Shown piece after piece: positions 1 to 7,515 of a stretch of 64,000 nucleotides of DNA. The stretch spans positions 1-64,000 of the forward strand of contig NZ_MRBL01000011.1 in the NCBI RefSeq assembly GCF_001969855.1, read 5' to 3'. This stretch comes from Bacillus haynesii (GTDB lineage: Bacteria; Bacillota; Bacilli; Bacillales; Bacillaceae). Within the stretch, counting starts at the first letter, position 1. Each line of letters opens with the position of its first letter. A program made the position numbers and the translations under genes. The notes beneath the pieces are model-generated. The model was not told the origin of the DNA. It ran no database searches and was given only the letters and a program-made list of their open reading frames with translations.

Positions 1-644
1 CAAACAAATTAGAAATAATTAATTCTCTTACTGACGAATATTCAATGATTTATAAATACTTAAACGTGAGATATTGGTTTAATGATAATCCAACAAACTT
101 AAAGACACTTTTAGTTATGTTAGAAAAAAATGATTTCTATAAAAACTTTAAATACAACGATAAGACTCATAAGTTCATACTAATGGAAATTGTAATTTTA
201 TTCTGCAGAACTATTTTCGAATGCTGCAATTATATTATGCATAGAAATATTTCAGATATCCCTCAAGGAGTTTTAGAATATATACATGGAGGTGTAAACG
301 GCTTAACTAATAAAATTAACCTTGTACGAGATATGAGACCTATCTTGCAGAAAATTACTAACACTGAGGATATTGGTCATGAGGTCTTTATAGAGCCACA
401 TTACCTTTCTAAATTAACTCATTTAGTTGGAGTTTTTATAAGTGAACCTAATAATGTTATGGATATTATGCGGTATTTAGAATTACTACAATACGAAATA
501 ATTATAGAAAAAAAGTTAGATTTTGAGAAAATGATTTCTAGCTTTTCGCCAGTCACCTTAAAAATATCAAAAGATGTTATTACTAGCTATCTTAATATCA
601 CTAAAGTGAATGAAGAAGTTTTATCATCAGTACTAAATAGATGA
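1..644 (+). CDS. Unrecognised element-borne protein, 5' end outside the window
   Basis: The frame is open from the window edge to a TGA at 642-644. The first ATG inside is at 45, but there is no in-frame stop before it, so the gene probably starts further left and about 213 C-terminal residues are visible. The protein is AT-rich in coding and has Asn-, Ile- and Lys-rich helices. A hydrophobic stretch with two Cys (FCRTIFECCNY) lies near residue 55 counted from the ATG. I see no signal peptide, zinc site, nuclease motif or ATPase motif. It ends 49 bases before the recombinase on the same strand, a position where temperate phages often carry cargo or lysogeny genes, but no function is assigned. 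Confidence 0.6.
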   Translation, partial: NKLEIINSLTDEYSMIYKYLNVRYWFNDNPTNLKTLLVMLEKNDFYKNFKYNDKTHKFILMEIVILFCRTIFECCNYIMHRNISDIPQGVLEYIHGGVNGLTNKINLVRDMRPILQKITNTEDIGHEVFIEPHYLSKLTHLVGVFISEPNNVMDIMRYLELLQYEIIIEKKLDFEKMISSFSPVTLKISKDVITSYLNITKVNEEVLSSVLNR

Positions 645-693
645 TTACCTGGTTTATTCGTTTGAATTTCTATTTTATGGAAAGGTTGATTTT

Positions 694-2214
694 ATGCGAG
701 CCGCCATCTATATACGTGTTTCAACAAAGATGCAAGAAGAAAAGTATTCTCTACGAGCGCAAACAACTGAACTCCACCGATATGTGGAACAACAAAGATG
801 GCGATTGGTGGATGAATTTCAAGATATCGAATCTGGCGGGAAGCTGCATAAAAAGGGCTTAAATGCCCTTCTCGACATTGTCGAAGAAGGTAAAATTGAT
901 GTCGTTGTCTGCATTGATCAAGATAGACTTTCTCGTCTGGATACAATATCATGGGAATATTTAAAGTCTACTCTTCGTGAAAACAAAGTGAAAATCGCTG
1001 AACCTGGAACTATAGTAGATCTAGATGATGAAGATCAAGAATTTGTTAGTGACATTAAAAATTTAATTGCCAAGAGAGAAAAGAAAGCTCTTGTGAAAAG
1101 AATGATGCGTGGAAAACGCCAAAGAATGCGTGAAGGTAAAGGCTGGGGCCAGGCTCCATATGAATATTATTACGAAAAGAAGGAAGAACAATATAAATTA
1201 AAAAAAGAATGGGCTTGGGTAATTCCATTCATTGATCGATTATACCTGGAAGAACAACTAGGAATGAGAAGCATTACAGATGAACTTAATAAAATCTCAA
1301 AAACGCCTTCCGGGATTATGTGGAATGAGCATTTAGTACATACTAGGCTGACCACAAAAGCATATCATGGTGTTCAAGAAAAAACATTTGCGAATGGTGA
1401 AGTGATTGCTGCAGAGAATATCTTTCCCAAGTTAAGAACTAAAGAAACTTGGGAGAAAATTCAGATTGAACGAAATAAAAGAGGAAATCAATATAAAGTT
1501 ACGAGCAGAAAGAGAAATGATCTCCACCTGTTAAGGAGAACATATTTTGTATGTGGTGAGTGTGGAAGAAAAATCAGTCTTGCTGCTCACGGTACAAAAG
1601 AGGCTCCCCGTTATTATCTAAAGCATGGCCGAAAATTGAGACTAGCTGATGGGTCAGTTTGTGATGTGAGTATAAATACAGTTAGAGTTGAGGGTAATAT
1701 CATACAAGCAATTAAAGATATTGTCACCAGTAAAGAATTAGCAAAACAATACGTAAATCTTGAAAATGAAAAGGAAGAAATTACTCAACTTGAACAAAAC
1801 ATAAAAAACAATGAACAAATCATCCAGAAGCACACCACCAAAAATGAAAAGCTGATTGATTTATACTTGGACAATCATCTAACAAAGGATCAATTAAATA
1901 AGAAACAGCTTGAAATCAAGAACATAACAGAAAATCTTCAAACACAACTTAAAAGAGATAAAGCGAAGCTTGAAACATTGAAAAGTGATTCGTGGAGTTA
2001 CGATTTTCTTAGCGAACTTTTCGAGTCAATTAATTTTTTTGATAGTGATTTTACTCCTCTCGAAAGAGCTATGCTAATGGGAAAAATCTTTCCTGAAGGT
2101 ATTGTTTATAGAGACCATATCATATTAAAAGCAAACGTGGGAGGCTTAAACTTTGATGTGAAAGTGTTAGTTAATGAAGACCCCTTCCCCTGGCATTACT
2201 CCAAAAGTAATTGA
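694..2214 (+). CDS. Large serine recombinase (phage integrase)
   Basis: Site-specific DNA recombinase of the large serine family, expected to integrate its element by attP x attB recombination without host factors. The 506-residue length fits the class. The N-terminal catalytic domain has the YIRVST motif with nucleophile Ser10 and the DRLSR arginine motif near residue 78. A recombinase domain follows around residues 155-260, then a zinc ribbon beginning with CGEC near residue 290 and a third Cys in SVCDVS. Lys/Glu-rich heptads at about 350-430 are probably the coiled coil that controls integration versus excision. ATG 694 is preceded by GGAAAGG. The gene reads toward the comGC junction, which identifies its target. 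No excision (RDF) gene is visible in the window. Confidence 0.93.
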   Translation: MRAAIYIRVSTKMQEEKYSLRAQTTELHRYVEQQRWRLVDEFQDIESGGKLHKKGLNALLDIVEEGKIDVVVCIDQDRLSRLDTISWEYLKSTLRENKVKIAEPGTIVDLDDEDQEFVSDIKNLIAKREKKALVKRMMRGKRQRMREGKGWGQAPYEYYYEKKEEQYKLKKEWAWVIPFIDRLYLEEQLGMRSITDELNKISKTPSGIMWNEHLVHTRLTTKAYHGVQEKTFANGEVIAAENIFPKLRTKETWEKIQIERNKRGNQYKVTSRKRNDLHLLRRTYFVCGECGRKISLAAHGTKEAPRYYLKHGRKLRLADGSVCDVSINTVRVEGNIIQAIKDIVTSKELAKQYVNLENEKEEITQLEQNIKNNEQIIQKHTTKNEKLIDLYLDNHLTKDQLNKKQLEIKNITENLQTQLKRDKAKLETLKSDSWSYDFLSELFESINFFDSDFTPLERAMLMGKIFPEGIVYRDHIILKANVGGLNFDVKVLVNEDPFPWHYSKSN

Positions 2215-2277
2215 AAACAAAAATAAGGGGTTATTACCCCTATTTATTTCGATCAGTGTAAATCCCTTTTCATTCAC
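2167..2277 (-). pseudogene. comGC: 5' fragment of comGC fused to element sequence
   Basis: Immediately after comGB, a GGAGG (2286-2290) and a GTG start (2275-2277) open a frame beginning MNEKGFTLIE. This is the N-terminus of ComGC, the major competence pseudopilin, including the prepilin peptidase signature KG/FTLIE. After about 11 codons the frame departs from the family (which continues with M-L and a hydrophobic helix), runs into the element antisense to the recombinase 3' end and stops at 2167-2169. The whole transmembrane/assembly helix and globular domain are gone. The protein is therefore non-functional as a pilin unless the element excises. comGD to comGG, normally next, are not in the window. 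Confidence 0.88.
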
Positions 2278-2290
2278 AGTTCCGTCCTCC

Positions 2291-3325
2291 TTATAGCTGG
2301 TTCATCATTTGATACATTGGCAAAAGCATAGACAAATAAAGAATTAATATCATCGCCGCGGTTAGTCCGTAAATCAATGGCTGGATCAGGCCTGTCCATT
2401 TCTCGGCTTTCCTTTCAAGCCGCTCAATCAAAAATTGACTATATGAATACAACTCTCTGTATAAGTGTCCGTTTAATTGGCCGTGAGCAACAGCCTTTGC
2501 CAAATCATTTTCATAAAACGGATGTCCGGCGAGCATCTGCTCGAGACTCTCCCCCTGTTTCAGCCGCACGATCAGGCGCTTCACTTCATGTTTATGAAAT
2601 GATAAAAACGGCTGGCTTTCAAATGCTTTTAAACTGTCATATACAGACAGACCAGCTTGCAAAAGATTGCTCAGCTGGAGCGATAAAAAATAACTGTTGA
2701 ATAGTTTGAAGGTTTGACCCAGCAAGGGAATTCTCATGAGAAAGGTCATTTTGTCTTCTGGAGGTTTATGGCGGAATGAACACAGATAATAGAGGGATAG
2801 GGCTGCGGCAATCAACGACAATCCCGCGAAAAAAAGATAAAAATGATCGAAAACAGAAAAGATGAGGGTCGTTGCAAAAGACGTTTCAACGTTCATCGAT
2901 TCATAGATGGCGGAAAATTGCGGAACGATTGCTGATTTCATAATAGAGATGATGACGCAGACCGTTAAAACTAAAAACAAGGGATATCTGGCGGCTTTCT
3001 TTAATTTTTCGGTTTGAACGATCTTGCGGTGCAGCAGTTCTCCGCTCTGCAGAAAGGCAAATGGCAAATTCCCATGCTGTTCGGCAAAGTAAACAATGGT
3101 AACAGCATCCTTATGAAATGAAATCATTTCAAGCACTTGAAACAAAGGATGCCCTTCTGTCAGCTTCTCCATCGCAAATGTCAAATCTGCTCTCCGTCTT
3201 TCATTCAATTGCAATTTCAGCATACTTAAAGCATCCAAAATCGTATATCCGCTCTGCATCATGTCTCCGAGCTTTTTCAGAAGGTCCGCCTGTTCCCGGA
3301 CGGGCCACTTCATTTTAATCTTCAT
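2291..3325 (-). CDS. comGB: ComGB, competence pilus polytopic membrane protein
   Basis: GspF/PilC-family inner-membrane platform protein of the competence pseudopilus, needed with ComGA and ComGC for transforming DNA to reach the membrane. The 344 residues show the duplicated four-helix T2SSF domains, with the first helix region around 20-130, membrane segments near 110-135 and 165-190, and a terminal one near 320-340. It overlaps the end of comGA by 11 bases, so the two are probably translationally coupled. A second possible start (residue 5) lies just after the comGA stop. The reading frame is intact although the next gene, comGC, is destroyed, so ComGB has no major pilin to assemble in this state. 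Confidence 0.93.
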   Translation of the reverse strand: MKIKMKWPVREQADLLKKLGDMMQSGYTILDALSMLKLQLNERRRADLTFAMEKLTEGHPLFQVLEMISFHKDAVTIVYFAEQHGNLPFAFLQSGELLHRKIVQTEKLKKAARYPLFLVLTVCVIISIMKSAIVPQFSAIYESMNVETSFATTLIFSVFDHFYLFFAGLSLIAAALSLYYLCSFRHKPPEDKMTFLMRIPLLGQTFKLFNSYFLSLQLSNLLQAGLSVYDSLKAFESQPFLSFHKHEVKRLIVRLKQGESLEQMLAGHPFYENDLAKAVAHGQLNGHLYRELYSYSQFLIERLERKAEKWTGLIQPLIYGLTAAMILILYLSMLLPMYQMMNQL

Positions 3326-4379
3326 GGCCTATCCAGCGTTCATAAGTATTTGACGGCAGATATCCGAGTGCTATTCCCTTCTGGATCAGCGTTTTCAAAG
3401 TTTCTGTTTTAATGCCATCGCATCTGCCTTTTGCTTCCTCGATGCAGAGATTGAGGCTTTTTCCGTACAAAAGTTCGAAGACGCTTGCTCTTCTCACAGG
3501 TCTCGACAATTTGCAATACACAGAGCAGCTGTCGCCACAAAACGGGCAGACGAGACCGACAAGACGCTGGGCGCTGATTGCGACCAATGTTTGTTCAATT
3601 TCTGTCATATCAACGCCAAGCTCGAGCAGTCTGTATATCGCACCTTTAGCATTTTTCGCATGCATGCTCGATAAAACAAGGTGTCCAGTTAAGGCGGCCC
3701 TGACTGCGATTTGGGCTGTTTCGGCATCGCGAATTTCCCCCAGGATGATCATATCCGGATCGTGGCGCAGCACCGCCTTCAACCCCGCAGAATAAGTCAT
3801 GCCCGCTTTTTCGTTCACTTGTACTTGCAAAATATTTTCGCTTCTTGATTCGACAGGGTCTTCCAACGTAATGATATTTCGCTTAAAATGCCGCTTGGCG
3901 TATTCAATTAAAGAATAGAGTGTTGTCGTTTTCCCAGAGCCTGTCGGACCGGTGAACAGCATTAATCCATGGGAATGCTTCAGAAAAGACAGCAGCTTGA
4001 ATGTTGCACTCGGAAACAATGAGAGCTTTGTGAGCGGCTTGCTGCTCATCTTGGGAAGAAGCCTGATGACCAGGCTTTCATCATGGATGGTGGGCAGCGT
4101 GGACATTCTTAAATGAACGGGCTGACGGTTGATATAAAGAGTCAAAGCCCCGCTTTGCGGCAGCCGTCTTTCACCAATGTCCATCGAAGAAAGGAATTTA
4201 AAGTGAGAAATGAGCCTTGAGCACTCATTTCTCGTTAATCTGTCTTTTTGAAACAGTTCGTCATCAATCCTGAAGCGGACCACCGCTTCTTTTTCACCGG
4301 GAACAATATGAATGTCTGACGCCTTCATTCTATATGCCTCGTCAATTAATCTTCCGCTTAATGATTCAATCGCGTACAA
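3315..4379 (-). CDS. comGA: ComGA, competence pilus assembly ATPase
   Basis: Type II/IV secretion ATPase (GspE/PilB family) that powers competence pseudopilus assembly at the cell pole. The 354 residues contain Walker A GPTGSGKT at 144-151, a Walker B-like segment DMIILGEIRD at about 209-218 and a Cys-rich zinc element (Cys278, 281, 285, 289). The start is a TTG behind AAAGGAGG with 9-base spacing. An ATG four bases after the GGAGG opens only an 8-codon out-of-frame ORF. First gene of the comG operon, normally driven by ComK. The gene is intact, whereas comGC two genes downstream is interrupted. Confidence 0.95.
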   Translation of the reverse strand: MYAIESLSGRLIDEAYRMKASDIHIVPGEKEAVVRFRIDDELFQKDRLTRNECSRLISHFKFLSSMDIGERRLPQSGALTLYINRQPVHLRMSTLPTIHDESLVIRLLPKMSSKPLTKLSLFPSATFKLLSFLKHSHGLMLFTGPTGSGKTTTLYSLIEYAKRHFKRNIITLEDPVESRSENILQVQVNEKAGMTYSAGLKAVLRHDPDMIILGEIRDAETAQIAVRAALTGHLVLSSMHAKNAKGAIYRLLELGVDMTEIEQTLVAISAQRLVGLVCPFCGDSCSVYCKLSRPVRRASVFELLYGKSLNLCIEEAKGRCDGIKTETLKTLIQKGIALGYLPSNTYERWIGHED

Positions 4380-4406
4380 ACCATTGCGCCTCCTTTCTAA
4401 GCGCAG

Positions 4407-4434
4407 TTTATACGAAAACCATCGGAAGCATCAA
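4407..4434 (-). promoter_or_regulatory. Candidate comG operon promoter
   Basis: On the minus strand TTGATG (4429-4434), a 16-base spacer and TATAAA (4407-4412) precede the comGA start. An A/T-rich element resembling half of a ComK box (AAA, five bases, TTTT) lies further upstream in the 4470-4500 region. ComK control is known for B. subtilis comG; the exact ComK boxes are not certain here. Confidence 0.45.
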
Positions 4435-4536
4435 ATCCTTAAAAAGCGCAAGTCAAGCTGAATACGAAACAAAAACGGAATTTCCGAATACCGATTTGAC
4501 TATTTTATTCGACTTCAAGCCGCTGAAGTATGAAAT

Positions 4537-5376
4537 TTAGACCTTCTCTCCGGCCTTACCGTCCTCTTGGATGCAGAAGCCTTTATTGCAAAGCGCCTTA
4601 GCAAGACTCTGTTCTGTTTTAATATGTGAAAAATCCATGCCAAGCTTCACAACTGTTTGAGCAATCTCCGGTCTCACACCCGAAAGAACCGTTTCAACGC
4701 CAAGTAGCTTTGTGCTGTCTACAACTTTGAACAACTGGTAGGCAACCATCGTATCGACGACAGGAACACCGGAAATATCAATAAACAGATGAGAGAGATG
4801 TAGCTCAGCACACTGCTTGAGCGCAGCTTCAATGATCACCGTTGCCCTGTGAGTATCAATTTCACCAATGAGCGGCAGCACACCGATGTGTTCTGATACC
4901 GGGATGACCGGTGCGCTCAGTTCGCGAATCATTTCAGTCTGCGCCTTCAATTGGCTCTTTGTCGTATGCTCATATTCAAGAATAAACTGCTCAATGACCT
5001 CATCCATCATTAGGTGAAGCTGTTTATTCCAGATAAAAAAGTCTTTTTTTGAACTGTCCGGTGCATATTCATCTGAAAATTGCTCGATCTCATCCATTAA
5101 AAGTTCACGGCACACTTTAAAACCCTTTATGCTATCGGTAACCGGAATTTGGCTGACAGCCCTGTCGTAGGCAATTTCCTTGGCGCATCCGGAAGCTTTA
5201 TCCCAGCACAGCGCCTGTTCATCCTTGGCAAATACCTTTGAAACAGCCAGGATAAAGTCATTATATTGCTGTGCCGTTTTTTCTTTTTCAGACGCTGTTC
5301 GGGACAGCCATTCTTCGGTGATTCTGTCCGCCTGTTTGACCAGATGCTCATAAAGGGCTGCATGCTTGTATTCCAT
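4537..5376 (-). CDS. rsbRD: RsbRD, stressosome protein of the RsbR family
   Basis: RsbR paralogue (YqhA in B. subtilis), a component of the stressosome that with RsbS holds RsbT and releases it to activate sigma-B. The N-terminal half (about 1-150) is the variable helical, non-haem-globin sensor region. The C-terminal STAS domain (about 160-270) contains PLIGEIDTHRATVIIEAAL and the GVPVVDTMVAYQLF segment bearing the phosphorylatable Thr region. The start is the ATG behind GAGGAGG with 7-base spacing, giving 279 residues. A longer in-frame start 15 bases upstream lacks a proper ribosome site. Transcribed singly, toward comG. Confidence 0.88.
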   Translation of the reverse strand: MEYKHAALYEHLVKQADRITEEWLSRTASEKEKTAQQYNDFILAVSKVFAKDEQALCWDKASGCAKEIAYDRAVSQIPVTDSIKGFKVCRELLMDEIEQFSDEYAPDSSKKDFFIWNKQLHLMMDEVIEQFILEYEHTTKSQLKAQTEMIRELSAPVIPVSEHIGVLPLIGEIDTHRATVIIEAALKQCAELHLSHLFIDISGVPVVDTMVAYQLFKVVDSTKLLGVETVLSGVRPEIAQTVVKLGMDFSHIKTEQSLAKALCNKGFCIQEDGKAGEKV

Positions 5377-5484
5377 GTCAATCCTCCTCATTGTTTTCCT
5401 TTAAAAATCAATCGGCTTCATGACCAACGTTTTGATCACTATGTATAAAACGAAATCGATTGTCAACACTATACGTAAACGCAT

Positions 5485-5556
5485 TGGGCTATAGCCAAGC
5501 GGTAAGGCAACGGACTTTGACTCCGTGACGCGCTGGTTCGAATCCAGCTAGCCCAG
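5485..5556 (+). tRNA. tRNA-Gln (anticodon TTG)
   Basis: A 72-base cloverleaf: acceptor TGGGCTA pairs with TAGCCCA, the discriminator is G, the D arm is GCC..GGC, the anticodon stem ACGGA/TCCGT encloses loop CTTTGAC with anticodon TTG, and the T arm contains GGTTCGAATCC. CCA is not encoded. It is the only plus-strand gene for several kb around and stands alone, as at the corresponding B. subtilis locus. Confidence 0.97.
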
Positions 5557-5565
5557 TTACACAGG

Positions 5566-5619
5566 CGAAAAAACGAAGATATGCTGAACATGCAATGTGT
5601 CAGCAATCTTCGTTTTTTT
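5566..5619. terminator. Bidirectional terminator between tRNA-Gln and mgsR
   Basis: AAAAACGAAGAT pairs with ATCTTCGTTTTT around an inner TGCTGA/TCAGCA stem. T-runs flank both sides, so it can end both the plus-strand tRNA transcript and the minus-strand mgsR transcript. Confidence 0.88.
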
Positions 5620-5996
5620 CAGGAAACAGAACGGTGTAAGGTGTGTTTTTTTAGTTTTAAGAGTTCGCCGGGATTGTATCCGACAACCAGCTTATCACCG
5701 TTTACGATAATCGGGCGTCTCAGCAGCTTTGGTTTTTGAATTAACAATTCCAGCACTTCGCTTACCGTTAATTCTTCAATATCAAGATTTAACTCTTTAA
5801 ATGCCTGGCTTCTTGTCGCCAATATTTCATCGATTCCTTCGGTCGTGAGAGACAAAATATGTTTCAGCTCGTCCTGATTTGGCGTTTCCCTAAAAAGATG
5901 CCGCTCTGTAAAGTCAACCTGATTCGCTTTCAGCCAATGTTTCGTTTTCCGGCATGATGTGCAGCTGGGGTATGAATAAAAGGTCAGCTCTTCCAT
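5619..5996 (-). CDS. mgsR: MgsR, Spx-like regulator of the general stress response
   Basis: ArsC/Spx-family redox regulator (YqgZ) that binds RNA polymerase and controls a sub-regulon of the sigma-B response. The 125-residue protein has the N-terminal redox motif CTSC near residues 10-13, a thioredoxin-like fold and RPIIVNGDKLVVGYN near 90-105, typical of Spx relatives. The start is ATG 5996, behind AGGAGG with 8-base spacing. An in-frame ATG 25 codons upstream lies too close to the sigma-B promoter at 6044-6069 to be used. Nothing unusual in the coding sequence. Confidence 0.92.
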   Translation of the reverse strand: MEELTFYSYPSCTSCRKTKHWLKANQVDFTERHLFRETPNQDELKHILSLTTEGIDEILATRSQAFKELNLDIEELTVSEVLELLIQKPKLLRRPIIVNGDKLVVGYNPGELLKLKKHTLHRSVS

Positions 5997-6043
5997 GAAT
6001 GATTCCTCCTTAAAATGTACTGACTTTGTCTTTGTATGTTTTA

Positions 6044-6069
6044 GTACCCGTGATGTTTTCCGTTTAAAC
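6044..6069 (-). promoter_or_regulatory. Sigma-B promoter of mgsR
   Basis: GTTTAA (6064-6069), 14 bases, GGGTAC (6044-6049) on the minus strand matches the sigma-B consensus (GTTTAA, 12-15 bases, GGGTAT/GGGWAW) closely. It sits about 48 bases before the MgsR start. Sigma-B control of mgsR is known in B. subtilis. Confidence 0.85.
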
Positions 6070-6144
6070 ACCTGTCAGGTGATTTTTTAAAAATGCTTAT
6101 CACAAAATTGTAAAAAATGAATTGATTTTCCCAAAATGAAAATG

Positions 6145-6174
6145 TTTACATTTCAAGATAAATTGGCTTATAAT
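6145..6174 (+). promoter_or_regulatory. Sigma-A promoter of yqgY
   Basis: TTTACA (6145-6150), 18-base spacer, TATAAT (6169-6174), 32 bases before the yqgY ATG, which has GGGAGGG as its ribosome site. Confidence 0.75.
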
Positions 6175-6206
6175 AAAATCAAAGGGGCTTTTTGGGAGGG
6201 ATATAA

Positions 6207-6452
6207 ATGAATCGCATGTTCCGTGTGTTAGGTTTCTGGACAGGTATTTTTGCGGTCATGTTTTATTTAGGAAATATGAAAGATGCATCACTGCTGTTCT
6301 TCGGTCAAACTGTATTCTTTGTGTTCTTATCGTATCTCAACTTGACCGAGCGGATGTACATTTATATTTTCGGTGCTTACTTGACAGTCTTTTTTGCCGC
6401 ATTTACATATTATTCTGTGTTCATTATGGTTCCCGGGCAAGGAGGCCATTAA
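6207..6452 (+). CDS. yqgY: YqgY, small membrane protein (DUF2626)
   Basis: 81-residue integral membrane protein of unknown function, conserved in Bacillus. Nearly the whole chain is hydrophobic, with three likely membrane segments (about 6-24, 27-45 and 51-74) and a short GQGGH tail. ATG 6207 follows GGGAGGG at good spacing and a strong sigma-A promoter. It stands alone on the plus strand between the divergent mgsR and convergent yqgX, with its stop inside the shared terminator. Confidence 0.82.
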   Translation: MNRMFRVLGFWTGIFAVMFYLGNMKDASLLFFGQTVFFVFLSYLNLTERMYIYIFGAYLTVFFAAFTYYSVFIMVPGQGGH

Positions 6453-6480
6453 AAAGACGATCCATCGGGATCGTCTTTTT
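6451..6480. terminator. Bidirectional terminator between yqgY and yqgX
   Basis: AAAAAGACGATCC, loop ATC, then GGATCGTCTTTTT forms a long perfect stem with A- and T-runs on both sides, serving the convergent yqgY and yqgX. Confidence 0.92.
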
Positions 6481-6486
6481 AATGTT

Positions 6487-7125
6487 TTACAAAGTAAATC
6501 CGTTGATGAACGGGTTTTGTTCCTGTTCTGTTGCAATGTCCGTCTCTGGGCCGTGACCGCTTAACACAAGCGTCTCTTCCGGAAGCGTCAGCAATTTTTG
6601 ATGAATACTGTCCATCAGTACCTTTTGATTGCCTCCCGGCAGGTCTGTACGCCCGATCCCTCCTTGAAACAAAACATCCCCGGAAACGATCAGGTTTTCC
6701 TCTTCCGCATAATACGAGATGCTGCCCGGAGAATGCCCGGGTGTAAAGAGCACGCGGAGCGTAAAAGGGCCGATTTTAAGATCCCCCTCTTCTTCGATCA
6801 GATGATCTGCTTTTCCTGCTATGATCGTCTGTCCTGTAAGCAGCGCTGAACCGTTTAATGAAGGATCTGTCAGCCATTCAGCTTCATTTTTATGTACGTA
6901 TACAGGAATGTTCCATTCTTTTCTGACATTGTCCACAGCCCCGATATGATCAAAATGAGCGTGAGTGAGCAATACAGCAAGAGGTTTCAGCCCTTTTTCT
7001 TTTATGTATGCATTCAGCTTCCCTGATTCGCTGCCGGGATCAAATATTAAGCAGGTACCGTCGTCATTGGATAAAATATAAGCATTCGTCTGGATAGGCC
7101 CTAATGGCATTCTTCTCCATTTCAT
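6487..7125 (-). CDS. yqgX: YqgX, metallo-beta-lactamase-fold hydrolase (glyoxalase II-like)
   Basis: Binuclear zinc hydrolase of the GloB-like family. The metal ligands are visible: THAHFDHIG (HxHxDH) near residue 57, the His in PGHSPGS near 133, the Asp in VSGDVLF near 150 and the His in LSGHGPETD near 195. The 212 residues correspond to the core MBL domain without the C-terminal substrate domain of classical glyoxalase II, so the natural thioester substrate is open. The start is ATG 7125 (MKWRRMPLGPIQ) behind TGAGGTG; an upstream in-frame GTG overlaps that ribosome site. It is a single-gene unit ending in the terminator shared with yqgY. Confidence 0.88.
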   Translation of the reverse strand: MKWRRMPLGPIQTNAYILSNDDGTCLIFDPGSESGKLNAYIKEKGLKPLAVLLTHAHFDHIGAVDNVRKEWNIPVYVHKNEAEWLTDPSLNGSALLTGQTIIAGKADHLIEEEGDLKIGPFTLRVLFTPGHSPGSISYYAEEENLIVSGDVLFQGGIGRTDLPGGNQKVLMDSIHQKLLTLPEETLVLSGHGPETDIATEQEQNPFINGFTL

Positions 7126-7274
7126 TTTTTTCACCTCAGATTCATCTTTCTTTGTTCCATTATGAAGGTTTTGTGAGAAACTTTCAATGAATCATGTTGT
7201 CCTCGACAAATTTGATGAAAACGGTTAAAATAAAATTGGAAATATACTGCAGGGGATCCAAGCGAAGGGGGTTT

Positions 7275-7454
7275 ATGTTGATGTTGCTCGTGATCATTTT
7301 CGGTCTAGTCACGATATTATCTGCTCTTGGGGTTCTTCGTTCTCTTAAAAAAATCAACGTTCTTGGCATCTTATTTGGCGGGGCGGCTTTTTTAGTGTTC
7401 GGATGGTTTACCGTCATGACAATTATTAACAGCGGTTATCCGACAGTCCACTAA
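7275..7454 (+). CDS. yqgW: YqgW, small two-helix membrane protein (DUF2759-like)
   Basis: 59-residue membrane protein of unknown function. Two hydrophobic helices (about 1-19 and 27-51) are separated by a basic turn RSLKK, followed by the tail SGYPTVH. ATG 7275 follows AAGGGGG; an in-frame ATG 27 codons upstream has no ribosome site. Located between the divergent yqgX and convergent yqgV. The family assignment is from memory of the B. subtilis locus and moderately certain. Confidence 0.72.
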   Translation: MLMLLVIIFGLVTILSALGVLRSLKKINVLGILFGGAAFLVFGWFTVMTIINSGYPTVH

Positions 7455-7472
7455 ACCCGGTGCTCTTTAGAC

Positions 7473-7514
7473 AAAGACAGCCTTATTCCGAAATAACGGA
7501 ATAAGGCTGTCTTT
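7473..7514. terminator. Bidirectional terminator between yqgW and yqgV
   Basis: An 18-base stem, AAAGACAGCCTTATTCCG and its complement, around a 6-base AAATAA loop, with flanking T-rich ends. Confidence 0.9.
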
Positions 7515-7515
7515 C

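Larger units (their letters stand above)
1..2247 (+). mobile_element. Integrase end of a prophage or integrative element inserted in comGC
   Basis: The left 2.2 kb is AT-rich, read on the plus strand against the minus-strand host genes, and carries an unrecognised gene followed by a large serine recombinase whose stop codon lies about 30 bases from the point where comGC stops resembling its family. Serine-recombinase genes of temperate phages commonly lie next to the attachment site. The rest of the element, the other junction and the 3' part of comGC must lie left of this window. The boundary is set where the comGC reading frame diverges (about 2245-2250). The exact crossover cannot be placed without the second junction. 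Whether it is a complete phage, a satellite or a remnant cannot be seen here. Confidence 0.8.

Noticed and set aside
641-952. Small frames on both strands at the start of the recombinase
   Set aside because: Overlap the catalytic domain of the serine recombinase in other frames; no independent signals.
1-2250. Insertion sequence rather than prophage end
   Set aside because: The 506-residue recombinase with zinc ribbon and coiled coil is the phage-integrase type, and no terminal inverted repeats are seen at the comGC junction. A serine-recombinase transposon cannot be fully excluded from one end.
5996-6071. Longer MgsR start at 6071
   Set aside because: It lies at the -35 of the sigma-B promoter and lacks a ribosome site; ATG 5996 has AGGAGG and the family length.
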